Below are positions 12,139-20,244 of a DNA stretch of 20,498 nt, piece after piece; positions within the stretch are counted from its first letter, which is position 1; each line of letters opens with the position of its first letter. This DNA comes from Oligoflexales bacterium. Its GTDB lineage: Bacteria; Bdellovibrionota; Oligoflexia; Oligoflexales; Oligoflexaceae. The stretch spans positions 1-20,498 of the forward strand of contig JADFZC010000011.1 of assembly GCA_015232735.1 (NCBI GenBank), read 5' to 3'. The notes under the pieces are model-generated. The model had not been told where the DNA came from, searched no databases, and saw only the letters and a list, made by a program, of their open reading frames with translations. A program made the position numbers and the translations under genes.

Positions 12139-14781
12139 ATGGATGTTTCCAAATATGATTTTCCCTGCCAGAAAGCATTTTACATGGGCTTACGCTTTTC
12201 AAAAAGCTTCGGGCATTTCGCTCTTGAAGTTGAGCATGTGGCATTAGCTCTTTTGAAATCTGATTTTTCATATTTAGATTCTCATACAAAAGAGAAGCTG
12301 GCTAAACCAGTTGAATTATATCTATCTAAAATTCCCAGAGCTTATGGGGTCGCAAAGATAGAATTCGGACAAAGGCTAAATACTTTGATGGACAAGCTTG
12401 AAGCAAAAGCCGGTGAAGGAATAATAAATGAACAAATGCTATGGATTGCTATTGTTTCTGATTCAACATTAATAAAAACCAACCTGCAAAAAATAAAAGA
12501 GGATGAAGAAAAAAGAAAAGCATTTGTAAGCTTCAAGGATTTGCACGGTTCAAAAGACACCCTCTCAAAAAAAGGAAAAGAACCTATTAAAAGTGAAAAG
12601 GATGAGGAAATAAAGGAGTTAACGAAGGAGCTAGATAAGAAATTAAAAACTTATACCATAGATTTGACTGAATTGGCGGAAAAAGGGGCTTTTGACCCAA
12701 TAATTGGCAGAGACGATGAAATAAGAAGAGTTCTTGAGATATTGGGGAGAAAGAAAAAAAACAATCCGTTACTGCTTGGGGAGCCTGGCGTCGGAAAATC
12801 AGCTATAGCTGAGGCAATTGCAGTGAAGATTGTTGAGGGTATGGTTCCCGAATCAATGAAAGGGAAAAGGGTATTATCACTTGACATGGGAGCGTTGATG
12901 GCGGGAGCAAAGTATAGAGGGGAATTTGAAGAGCGATTAAAAGGGGTGCTTAAAGCACTCTCGGAATTGAAGGATAGTATAATTCTTTTTATCGACGAAC
13001 TTCATATGATAATAGGTGCAGGAAATCAGGAAGGAGGGGTTGATGCTGCAAACATGCTTAAGCCAGCACTTGCAAGGGGAGAACTTCACTGCTTGGGTGC
13101 GACTACGTTGAATGAATATTCAAAATACATTGAAAAAGATTCAGCACTGGAAAGAAGATTTCAGCCAATTATTGTACGAGAGCCTTCAAAGGAAGAAGCG
13201 TTACGTATTTTGAGAGGCATTAAGAAGAAATATGAAATATATCATGGTGTGACAGTAAAAGATGAAGCGTTGATAATGGCAGTTGATTTATCTGCAAGGT
13301 ATCTTGTCGATCGAAATTTTCCTGATAAAGCAATTGATCTGCTTGATGAAGCCTGTTCAAGAATGCGGTTGAGGATGAGTAGTTTGCCTTCAGAGCTTGA
13401 TAGCATTAGATCGATGATAGAACAATTAGAAATGGAGAAACAATCGATCGAAAAAAGTGATGAAAATATGAAAGAATTAATAAAAATAAATGTAAAAATT
13501 GAAAAAGCCACTGAGGAATTTGAGAAAATAGAAAATATTTGGAAAGAGCATAACACTATACTTCAAAAGATCCAGTTTTTTGAAAGAAAGAATGAAGAAC
13601 TTTTTGAATTATACAACAGGGCAAAAGAGAGGGATGATTTCGAATTTGCTGCAAGGGTAAAGTATGAAGAAATACCTGAAATAGAAAGAGAAATGAAGGA
13701 GCTCAAATTAAAGATAAATGAATTGAGTTCGAAGAATAGATACTTATGTCAGGTAGTCGGGGCAAATGAGATTGCAGAGATTGTCTCAAATTGGACAAGT
13801 ATACCTATTTCCAACATAACTGAAAAAGATTCAAAGAGAATCCTGACAATGGGTGAGAGGTTAAAACATCGTGTGTTTGGTCAAGATGATGCTATTGATA
13901 TAGTAGTTAGAGCTATTAAGAGATCTAGAGTGGGTATAAATGATCCTGCCCGACCGCTTGGAGTTTTTTTATTTTTGGGTCCAACAGGTGTTGGAAAGAC
14001 TGAACTTGCAAAAGCATTGGCAGTAGAGTTATTTGACGATGAAAAGCATCTTGTCAGGATTGACATGTCGGAATATATGGAAAAACATAACATTTCAAGA
14101 TTAATTGGTGCTCCTCCTGGATATGTCGGTTATGAAGAAGGTGGCGAATTGACTGACGCTATTCGAGTAAAACCATATTCAGTGCTTCTTTTGGACGAGA
14201 TTGAAAAGGCGGATAATAAGGTCTTTGATTTATTATTGCAGATTTTCGAGGATGGAAGAATGACTGATGGCAAGGGGCGTGTAACTAATTTTAAAAATAC
14301 ATTAATAATTATGACTTCAAATCTGAAAACTGGCGGTGTTCAAAGCTACCAAAATAAATTTTCAAAAGATGAGTATATAAGAAATCAGCTTACTTTAAAA
14401 TTTAAGCCGGAATTTGTTAATAGGTTAGATGAGATCATTATTTTTAGGAAACTTACCGCTATCAACTTAGAACGCTTGATAAATCGTCTGCTTACCGATT
14501 TGAATAACAGAATGATGGATCGAGGGATGCGGATTGCTGTTGGCAAGAATATTTTGAAGGAGCTTATTTCATTGGGATTGGAAGGGGATTTTGGTGGCCG
14601 TGCGGTAAAGCGAGGTTTTCAGTCCTCAGTTGTAGATGAACTGTCGGATCGAATTTTGTGCTTTCCTGATAAAATTAAAGGTGTTTGGGTTATTGACAAG
14701 GATTCTGAGGGGAGGATTTTTTGGGCAGAGGATGTAACATCACAAAAACTGTTGCCTGGCAGGATAAAAAAAATACAGTGA
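12139..14781 (+). CDS. clpB: ClpB-type AAA+ protein disaggregase
   Basis: Hexameric cytoplasmic ATPase that pulls polypeptides out of aggregates together with DnaK. The order is an N-domain (about 1-120), a lysine/glutamate-rich linker (about 130-170) and NBD1 with Walker A GEPGVGKS at 214-221 and Walker B IILFIDELH at 281-289. A coiled-coil M domain follows at about 410-530. NBD2 has Walker A GPTGVGKT at 614-621, Walker B LLLDEIEK at 683-690 and the NRLDE arginine motif at 761-765. The long M domain, with its WKEHNTI and AARVKYEEIPEIEREM motifs, marks ClpB rather than ClpA or ClpC. I see no clear ClpP-docking IGF-type loop. At 880 residues it is slightly longer than usual, mainly in the linker. 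AAGGTG lies about 6 bases before the ATG. The N-domain is divergent. Confidence 0.93.
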   Translation: MDVSKYDFPCQKAFYMGLRFSKSFGHFALEVEHVALALLKSDFSYLDSHTKEKLAKPVELYLSKIPRAYGVAKIEFGQRLNTLMDKLEAKAGEGIINEQMLWIAIVSDSTLIKTNLQKIKEDEEKRKAFVSFKDLHGSKDTLSKKGKEPIKSEKDEEIKELTKELDKKLKTYTIDLTELAEKGAFDPIIGRDDEIRRVLEILGRKKKNNPLLLGEPGVGKSAIAEAIAVKIVEGMVPESMKGKRVLSLDMGALMAGAKYRGEFEERLKGVLKALSELKDSIILFIDELHMIIGAGNQEGGVDAANMLKPALARGELHCLGATTLNEYSKYIEKDSALERRFQPIIVREPSKEEALRILRGIKKKYEIYHGVTVKDEALIMAVDLSARYLVDRNFPDKAIDLLDEACSRMRLRMSSLPSELDSIRSMIEQLEMEKQSIEKSDENMKELIKINVKIEKATEEFEKIENIWKEHNTILQKIQFFERKNEELFELYNRAKERDDFEFAARVKYEEIPEIEREMKELKLKINELSSKNRYLCQVVGANEIAEIVSNWTSIPISNITEKDSKRILTMGERLKHRVFGQDDAIDIVVRAIKRSRVGINDPARPLGVFLFLGPTGVGKTELAKALAVELFDDEKHLVRIDMSEYMEKHNISRLIGAPPGYVGYEEGGELTDAIRVKPYSVLLLDEIEKADNKVFDLLLQIFEDGRMTDGKGRVTNFKNTLIIMTSNLKTGGVQSYQNKFSKDEYIRNQLTLKFKPEFVNRLDEIIIFRKLTAINLERLINRLLTDLNNRMMDRGMRIAVGKNILKELISLGLEGDFGGRAVKRGFQSSVVDELSDRILCFPDKIKGVWVIDKDSEGRIFWAEDVTSQKLLPGRIKKIQ

Positions 14782-14868
14782 ACAGACTTTTCCTTGACTA
14801 ACCATATAATAATAAGTTACTTTTTTTTCCCTTGATGGAAGTTAATATCCGTTAATTATTTTTTTTAA

Positions 14869-14943
14869 TGGGGCGTCGCCAAGTGGTAAGGCACTGGATT
14901 TTGATTCCAGCATCCGGAGGTTCGATCCCTTCCGCCCCAGCCA
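14869..14943 (+). tRNA. tRNA-Gln(UUG)
   Basis: TGGGGCG (14869-14875) pairs with CGCCCCA (14933-14939), with discriminator G and an encoded CCA at 14941-14943. The anticodon stem CTGGA/TCCAG encloses TTTTGAT with anticodon TTG. The T arm carries GGTTCGATCCC. It lies 70 bases before prs, an order typical of deltaproteobacterial genomes. Unlike the tRNA-Leu in this window, its CCA end is encoded. Confidence 0.96.
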
Positions 14944-15012
14944 ATTTGAATAAATGGAAAACTAAATTTTTTTAATTTGATATAGCATAAGCATGCTAGT
15001 TTTGAGGCAAAA

Positions 15013-15948
15013 ATGGAAAATGATATATTGGTATTTTCAGGAAATGCCAACCGACCGCTATCTGAAAAAATTTGTGAATTTTTAGGAATGCCACTTTCAA
15101 GTGCCTATGTGGGTAGCTTTTCTGATGGTGAAACTCGAGTTGAGATACAAGCCAATGTAAGAGGACGGGATGTTTTCATTATTCAACCTATATGCCATCC
15201 TGCAGATCATCATTTGATGGAATCTTTAATTATTATAGATGCTTGCAGAAGAGCATCGGCGAAGAGAATTACCATTGTAGTCCCATACTATGGATATGCT
15301 CGGCAGGAACGAAAAAGTACGCCAAGGACACCAATTACTGCTAAACTTGTGGCTGATTGCTATACCGTTGCGGGAATCGATAGGATGTTGGCGGTTGAAT
15401 TACATACATCGGCAATTCAGGGTTTTTTTAATTTGCCAGTGGATCACTTATTTTCAAAACCTATTTTTGTCCCATATTTTGAAAATACGGATAATCTTAT
15501 TGTGGTTTCTCCGGATGCTGGAGGAGTTCAAAGGGCCAGGGCAATGGCGAAGTATTTTAATTGCGGTTTGGCCATAGTTGATAAGCGAAGAGATCAACCT
15601 AATGAAAGTGATGTGATGAATGTAATTGGGGATGTGAAAAATAAAAACTGTTTATTGATAGATGATATTTGTGATACGGCGGGCACACTCTGCAATGCTG
15701 CTAAATCATGCTTTGAAAAAGGCGCTGCTTCGGTGAGTGCTGCGGTTACTCATGCTGTATTGAGTGGTAATGCGGTTGAAAAAATTCAAAACTCAAGTTT
15801 AAAGGAGTTAGTCGTAACAGATTCTATACCACTGACTGAAAAAGCAATTTTTTGCAAGAAGATTAAGCAATTGACTCTGGCAAATTTATTGGGTGAAGCA
15901 ATTCGGAGAATTCATAGAGCAGATTCTATAAGTTCCTTATTTGTTTAG
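15013..15948 (+). CDS. prs: Ribose-phosphate pyrophosphokinase (PRPP synthetase)
   Basis: Makes PRPP from ribose 5-phosphate and ATP in the cytoplasm, for purine, pyrimidine, histidine and tryptophan synthesis. The 311 residues are of normal length. Motifs include DGETRVEI, the flexible-loop region PYYGYARQERK (91-101), ELHTSAIQGFF around 129-139, VVSPDAGGVQRARAMAK and the PRPP loop LLIDDICDTAGTL (214-226). The usual DLHAxQIQGFF is here ELHTSAIQGFF, a mild divergence. The start ATG has GAGG 6 bases upstream. It lies after tRNA-Gln and before a structured repeat; the usual neighbour rplY follows after 400 bases, so it is probably transcribed separately from it. Confidence 0.97.
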   Translation: MENDILVFSGNANRPLSEKICEFLGMPLSSAYVGSFSDGETRVEIQANVRGRDVFIIQPICHPADHHLMESLIIIDACRRASAKRITIVVPYYGYARQERKSTPRTPITAKLVADCYTVAGIDRMLAVELHTSAIQGFFNLPVDHLFSKPIFVPYFENTDNLIVVSPDAGGVQRARAMAKYFNCGLAIVDKRRDQPNESDVMNVIGDVKNKNCLLIDDICDTAGTLCNAAKSCFEKGAASVSAAVTHAVLSGNAVEKIQNSSLKELVVTDSIPLTEKAIFCKKIKQLTLANLLGEAIRRIHRADSISSLFV

Positions 15949-16007
15949 TGTTTATTTTATTTTCTTTAAAACTGAATGGTTAATGTTCAATCTAGAGTCA
16001 GTTATAA

Positions 16008-16128
16008 CTAGTCCCTGGCGCTTTCAGCGCCAGGGACGTATCCTAGCGAGCGAAGCTTGCTTAGGATCTGTTTGAAATATGCTGAAATTTCGGGGAGATC
16101 CTATACTCACTGCGCTCGTCAGGATATG
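16008..16128 (+). repeat. Structured multi-stem repeat, copy B
   Basis: The inverted counterpart of copy A (9001-9121). A GC-rich 11-bp hairpin, GTCCCTGGCGC (16011-16021) with GCGCCAGGGAC (16027-16037), comes first. Then GACGTATCCT (16035-16044) is identical to the copy A arm, with a weaker partner AGGATAT at 16121-16127. Inside are GGATCT/AGATCC, and ATCCTAGCGAGC-GAA-GCTTGCT-TAGGAT, which folds as a 12-bp stem with one bulge. The stems persist while the loop sequences differ between copies, showing selection or recent transposition of a folded unit. It sits between prs and rplY. An apparent 100-codon ORF through it is not credible. Confidence 0.85.
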
Positions 16129-16230
16129 TTGCTACTGCGAACTGCACCAGCAACTAATTATATCTGTAATATTTGTTTCAATAATATTAACTTGTTATGG
16201 TCTGGATGGGCTGCTGGAAAAATTCAACAC

Positions 16231-16259
16231 TTGAAACCTATTTGTGATCTAGATATAAG
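16231..16259 (+). promoter_or_regulatory. Sigma70-type promoter for rplY-pth-rpsF-rplI
   Basis: TTGAAA at 16231-16236 and TATAAG at 16254-16259 are separated by exactly 17 bases. This gives a leader of roughly 85 bases before the rplY ATG at 16352, which is preceded by AAGGAG. It is the best-formed promoter seen in the window and would make the rplY cluster independent of prs. Confidence 0.6.
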
Positions 16260-16351
16260 ACTAACCTCTGGTTTTTTGTTGCTATACCAGATCCGGGTCG
16301 TTCTATGTAACTTCCCTGTGAAATGGTTTTTTTATAAGGAGTGTTGGGTTA

Positions 16352-16639
16352 ATGTCTGACGTGTTAATAGACATAGAAGCGAATTTGCGTAAAGGAACTG
16401 GTAAGGGAATTGCTAGGAAATTGCGAAATAATGGTAAAATCCCGGCAAACTTGATGGATAAAGGTAAATCTACGTCGATTGAACTAAGCTCTAAATTGTT
16501 GGATAGAGCGTACGCATCAAAAGAAAGAAAATTTAATTTGTTATTAAATGGAGAATCAAAAGTTGTGTACATTAAAGAACTACAGATAGATGCCGTTAAA
16601 CGTATTCCCTTACATGTAGATTTAATGCTCGGTAAATAG
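16352..16639 (+). CDS. rplY: 50S ribosomal protein bL25, short form
   Basis: Binds 5S rRNA on the large subunit. The 95 residues contain the RKGTGKGIARKLRNNGKIPA motif and end at RIPLHVDLMLGK, that is, only the RNA-binding domain. Most deltaproteobacterial bL25 (CTC-type) proteins have a second domain and about 200 residues, so this is either the short enterobacterial-type form or a truncated gene. The stop is followed directly by pth, and I see no downstream remnant of a second domain. AAGGAG lies about 10 bases before the ATG. Confidence 0.9.
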   Translation: MSDVLIDIEANLRKGTGKGIARKLRNNGKIPANLMDKGKSTSIELSSKLLDRAYASKERKFNLLLNGESKVVYIKELQIDAVKRIPLHVDLMLGK

Positions 16640-16653
16640 GATGTGGTTCTGAT

Positions 16654-17190
16654 TTGAAGCTTATTGTGGGATTGGGAAATCCAGGTGCAAAGTATGAGAG
16701 GACGAGGCATAATGCTGGGTTTCTAATGCTTGACGAAGTTGCTAGGCAATTTGAGATTAATTGGTCTGGAGAAAAGTTCAAGGGTGTCGTAGGTCGTGGC
16801 GAAATAAATGGTGAGAGCTGCGTGCTGTTAAAGCCTATGACCTATATGAATTTGAGTGGACAGTCAGTTGCTTTAGCATTGTATTTTTTCAAACTGGCTC
16901 CAGAAGATTTAGTAGTTGTTCATGATGATATTGATGTACCGTCTTGCAAGGTGAAGGCTAGGTTAGGTGGTGGTGATGGGGGTCATAAAGGTATAAAAAG
17001 TATTGTTAATGAGATTGCATATAGTAATTTCTATAGAATTAAGCTTGGAGTAGGTCGTCCCGAGGCAGATAGTAAAATAGAAACAGAAGCATGGGTGCTT
17101 GGCAGATTGAACGAAGAAGAGCTAAAAGCACTAAGTAGTAGCATGCTTGAAGATGTACTGATTAGATTTGAAAATGTAATTAAGAAATAA
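16654..17190 (+). CDS. pth: Peptidyl-tRNA hydrolase
   Basis: Releases tRNA from peptidyl-tRNA that drops off the ribosome; cytoplasmic. The protein opens KLIVGLGNPGAKYERTRHNA, so the start must be the TTG at 16654. N9, catalytic H19 in TRHNAGF, N66 in MTYMNLSG and the HDDID motif at 90-94 are all present. At 178 residues it is somewhat shorter than the usual 185-195, through a short C-terminus. It follows rplY after 14 bases. Only AGGA about 13 bases upstream serves as Shine-Dalgarno, so with a UUG start its expression may depend on coupling to rplY. Confidence 0.96.
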   Translation: MKLIVGLGNPGAKYERTRHNAGFLMLDEVARQFEINWSGEKFKGVVGRGEINGESCVLLKPMTYMNLSGQSVALALYFFKLAPEDLVVVHDDIDVPSCKVKARLGGGDGGHKGIKSIVNEIAYSNFYRIKLGVGRPEADSKIETEAWVLGRLNEEELKALSSSMLEDVLIRFENVIKK

Positions 17191-17192
17191 AG

Positions 17193-17230
17193 GATATAAA
17201 TGATTTATATCTTGCATTACGATGTGCAAG
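17193..17230 (+). promoter_or_regulatory. Tandem hairpins in the rpsF leader
   Basis: GATATAAAT (17193-17201) and ATTTATATC (17203-17211) form a perfect inverted repeat around one base. Immediately after it CTTGCA (17211-17216) pairs with TGCAAG (17225-17230). They share C17211, so the two stems compete for that base. They lie between pth and rpsF, where leaders binding the bS6-bS18 complex occur in many bacteria, but I cannot find the CCG-containing bulge typical of that motif. Confidence 0.45.
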
Positions 17231-17260
17231 ACGTGTTAATCGGAAAGGGAGGTTAAAAAA

Positions 17261-17635
17261 TTGCTTAGAGAATATGAGCTAACTATAATCACGAGAGCTG
17301 AATTGCTGGATGCAGAAAAGGCTAAGACCTTAGAAGGATATGAAAGCATTATAAAAAGGAACGGTGGCGACATACTGGAAAAAAGAGATTCGGGAGTTAA
17401 AAAATTATCCTATCCAATAAAGAAAAGTTCAAGAGGACATTATATTTATTATGATATTGCCACTCTTCCTGAAAATATAGCAGAATGTGAAAGGCTAATG
17501 CGAATAGATGAGAATGTTCTTAGACATTTAATAGTAAAAACAGATGATACGGTTAATATCGAAGAGAGAAAGAACGAGTTGCTTAAAAGCTTTTCAGTAA
17601 GCCAGGAATCGTTAGATAAAAGAGTTATGAGTTAA
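17261..17635 (+). CDS. rpsF: 30S ribosomal protein bS6
   Basis: A small-subunit protein that normally binds the platform as a heterodimer with bS18. Its 124 residues carry REYELTIITRAE at the start, NGGDILEKRDSGVKKLSYPI in the middle and RLMRIDENVLRHLIVKTDD near the end. The start is TTG 17261, with GGGAGG 8 bases upstream, and no ATG is better placed. It is followed after 11 bases by rplI; rpsR, which almost always lies between them, is missing here. Confidence 0.96.
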   Translation: MLREYELTIITRAELLDAEKAKTLEGYESIIKRNGGDILEKRDSGVKKLSYPIKKSSRGHYIYYDIATLPENIAECERLMRIDENVLRHLIVKTDDTVNIEERKNELLKSFSVSQESLDKRVMS

Positions 17636-17646
17636 GGACGCATAAG

Positions 17647-18090
17647 ATGAAGTTAATATTAAATCAAAATGTACCTTCGCTGGGTTCTATTGGTGATATA
17701 GTAAATGTAAAATCTGGCTATGCAAGAAATTTTCTTATCCCTAGAGGATTAGGGGTGGTTGCTAATGAAGGTAATAAGGCAGCTTTGGAGCATCAACTTA
17801 GGCAATTGGAAAAAAAGAGGAAGGTTCTTTTAGTTGAAGCGAAGGCGTTAGCAGCAAATATTGAAAAGATATCTGTTACGGTTACAAAGCAGGTTGGAGA
17901 AGATGAAAAAATTTTTGGTTCGGTAACTACTGCAGAGCTAGAAGGACTTTTAGCAAACGAAGGTGTTAAAGTCAGCAAGAAAGATATTAAGCTAACAAAT
18001 GAGATTAAGAAAGTCGGTGTGTATACTGCTGAAGTGAAGGTGCATCCTGAAGTTACCGCGAAATTTAAGGTTTGGGTCGTAGCTCAGTGA
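17647..18090 (+). CDS. rplI: 50S ribosomal protein bL9
   Basis: A large-subunit protein with two RNA-binding lobes joined by a long helix. It has 147 residues, the normal length. It opens MKLILNQNVPSLGSIGDIVN, followed by VKSGYARNFLIPRGLG, both N-domain signatures. The connecting helix (KAALEHQLRQLEKKRKVLL) leads to the C-domain with GEDEKIFGSVTTAELEGLL and VHPEVTAKFKVWV. It is the last gene of the rplY cluster. AAGGACG lies about 6 bases before the ATG. Confidence 0.97.
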   Translation: MKLILNQNVPSLGSIGDIVNVKSGYARNFLIPRGLGVVANEGNKAALEHQLRQLEKKRKVLLVEAKALAANIEKISVTVTKQVGEDEKIFGSVTTAELEGLLANEGVKVSKKDIKLTNEIKKVGVYTAEVKVHPEVTAKFKVWVVAQ

Positions 18091-18540
18091 TCTTTTATTA
18101 GTAGTATAAATTTTTTACTTCACAGAGATTTTTGCTGAGGTCTCGCTCCATGAAAATTGGCCTTATACTCTTTAAATAGCATGCGATTTGTTTGTTATAT
18201 TTAATGAGAAAACTTGCCTTATAGTGTGAGATTACACGAAGAAAAATTCCATTGCAGGTCTAGATAGATTAAAGTATAGAAATAGATGGCTTGTACACTA
18301 AAGTACATGCTGGATGTCAGGTTGGAAGTGTCCGCTGCAATAGTTTAATAAATCTTGTGAACTTGGACCACGCAAGACAATCTTTGCATCGGGTAGTGAC
18401 ATCTGCCACAAGTTAAGAGAATCTCCTTAATACTTAAGATAGAGGGGATTGCTTTATATTTTATTGTTGAAGCTGAATTCGATGATGAAGGTCATATTTA
18501 ATGGCATTTAATCTGATTTTCTTTAATAGGGGATGTTCGG
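18091..18540. other. Long gene-free spacer between rplI and dnaB
   Basis: 450 bases with no credible gene. No bS18 or other ribosomal remnant is recognisable in any frame. It holds small inverted repeats: TGTAC (18292-18296) with GTACA (18303-18307), and a GTGT/ACAC pair near 18220-18235. An imperfect TTAAG...CTTAA stem lies around 18414-18431. The bases before dnaB supply AGGGGA as its ribosome site. No sharp promoter is evident. Confidence 0.35.
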
Positions 18541-19905
18541 TTGGATCAGCCTTTGGAAATTGCAACTCCTTTATATTCGAAAGATGCGGAAAAGGCTGTA
18601 TTAGGCGCGATACTTAGAGATTCACACAATTTATTTATTATTGATGGGATGCTTGAGGCACCCCATTTTTTTTTGGATGCCCACCAGAAGATTTTTCAAA
18701 TGATAATGAGTCTGTCTAACAGGGGTGAATCGGTAGATATTGTCACTGTTGCAGAAGGTCTCCGCAAGATTAGAGATGGAAATAATCTTTTGTTGGGCCC
18801 CTCTTATCTGGTTGATCTGACTGAAAATTGTCCGGTGGCACAAAATATCGAACATTATGCTAAAATAGTGCGGGAATACTACTATGAGAGAAGAATTGCA
18901 GATGTATGTCAAACAACTATAAAACAACTCATGTCGAATGATGGAGGAAGTTTTGAGGGGTTGGTTGAAAACATTGAAAAAGAGTTTCTTTCAATATCAG
19001 AACAACATGATCGTAAAGGTATTTTGAATGCTGATAAAGTCCTTGAATTTACAATTGAAGAAATACAAAGGAAGCTGGAATCTGATGGAGCTTTGACAGG
19101 CGTTCCTTCAGGATTTAAGGATCTAGATGCATTGACGGGAGGTTTTCAGGGAAGTGATTTGATTATTTTAGCAGCTAGGCCTGGAATGGGAAAGACAGCA
19201 TTGGCTCTCAATATTGCGGTTAATGCCGTTTTTAAAAAAAAATCGGTGGTTGTTTTTACGTTAGAGATGAGTAAGGAACAACTAATGTCCAGAATATTGG
19301 CTTCTGTATCTAGAGTTGATTCTTCTCGTCTAAGAAAAGGTGATTTGACGGATGAAGAGCAGGATAGACTTATGGAAGGAGCCAGAAGAATTTTTGAATT
19401 TAAGGAATTTCTTGGTATAGATGAAACGCCAGGGATTTGCCTTATGGAGCTTAGATCAAGGTGTAGAAGAAGGCATAGGGAGGCTGGTCTTGATCTTATA
19501 ATAGTTGATTATTTACAGCTAATGAGCGCATCCTCAATGGGACGTTTGGAGAGTAGAGAACGGGAAATATCACAGATATCTATGGGGTTAAAGGAATTGG
19601 CTAAAGAATTAAATGTTCCTGTTTTGGCACTTGCTCAGTTAAATAGAGGACCTGAGTTTAGGACGGGAGACAAGAGACCTAAAATGGCGGATCTAAGGGA
19701 ATCTGGGTCAATGGAGCAAGATGCAGATTTGATACTTTTTGCTTATAGAGACGAATACTACAATCCAAACTCTGAGCACTCTGGGATAGCGGAGATTATT
19801 GTTGGTAAAAATAGACATGGATCATTGACGACAATTAAACTTGCTTTTCAACCGAATTTTGTTTGCTTTCAAAATTTGTATAAAAATGATTCTTATCGAG
19901 TATAA
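18541..19905 (+). CDS. dnaB: Replicative DNA helicase DnaB
   Basis: Hexameric 5'-3' helicase at the replication fork, loaded at the origin and recruiting primase. The N-terminal domain (about 11-115) starts with YSKDAEKAVLGAIL. The RecA-like domain has Walker A ARPGMGKTA at 212-220, FTLEMSKEQL with catalytic E242, Walker B LIIVDYLQL near 319-327, and GKNRHG at 422-427 with the arginine finger. At 454 residues it has the usual length and no intein. The start is TTG 18541, with AGGGGA at 18528-18533 and 7 bases spacing; the nearby ATG is out of frame. Confidence 0.97.
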   Translation: MDQPLEIATPLYSKDAEKAVLGAILRDSHNLFIIDGMLEAPHFFLDAHQKIFQMIMSLSNRGESVDIVTVAEGLRKIRDGNNLLLGPSYLVDLTENCPVAQNIEHYAKIVREYYYERRIADVCQTTIKQLMSNDGGSFEGLVENIEKEFLSISEQHDRKGILNADKVLEFTIEEIQRKLESDGALTGVPSGFKDLDALTGGFQGSDLIILAARPGMGKTALALNIAVNAVFKKKSVVVFTLEMSKEQLMSRILASVSRVDSSRLRKGDLTDEEQDRLMEGARRIFEFKEFLGIDETPGICLMELRSRCRRRHREAGLDLIIVDYLQLMSASSMGRLESREREISQISMGLKELAKELNVPVLALAQLNRGPEFRTGDKRPKMADLRESGSMEQDADLILFAYRDEYYNPNSEHSGIAEIIVGKNRHGSLTTIKLAFQPNFVCFQNLYKNDSYRV

Positions 19906-20244
19906 ATAACTTCGATGTCGAATTAAAATTTTTATATGAACAAAGTCTATATCAGGATAGATAACTGTGCTGGTATCTGCAACCATTAAAATCCAAAAGA
20001 CACAACCCTGTCAAGTCGCTTGAGCTTTGCGTCAATAGCGAAACACTGATTACTTGTTCGAAAAAGCTGTGCGGGCAGTTAATGATTAGTTTATGCGTTT
20101 TTGCAGATATATTCGTTAGAAGGACTCTATTGGTCGTTGAATATTGAGTTCGATCTCAACATGAGAACACTCCCGTACCTTTCTTGGTTTAGCCTTTAAT
20201 ATCCAAGAAGCTTTAAAAACCAAGCCAGTCGTATTTGTGAAATA
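19906..20244. other. Gene-free spacer between dnaB and the Fis-like gene
   Basis: 339 bases between convergent genes with no credible ORF or RNA gene. Near its right end are two overlapping stems: TTCTTGG (20181-20187) with CCAAGAA (20203-20209), and CTTGGTTT (20183-20190) with AAACCAAG (20217-20224). They share bases and cannot form together. No good T tract follows either, so their role is unclear. Confidence 0.35.

Noticed and set aside
16057..16359. 100-codon plus-strand ORF across repeat copy B and the rplY leader
   Set aside because: It runs through the palindromic repeat and the rplY promoter, has no Shine-Dalgarno or family resemblance, and its composition is not protein-like.
18091..18540. 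Remnant of rpsR
   Set aside because: No stretch resembling the conserved bS18 arginine/lysine-rich motifs in any frame.
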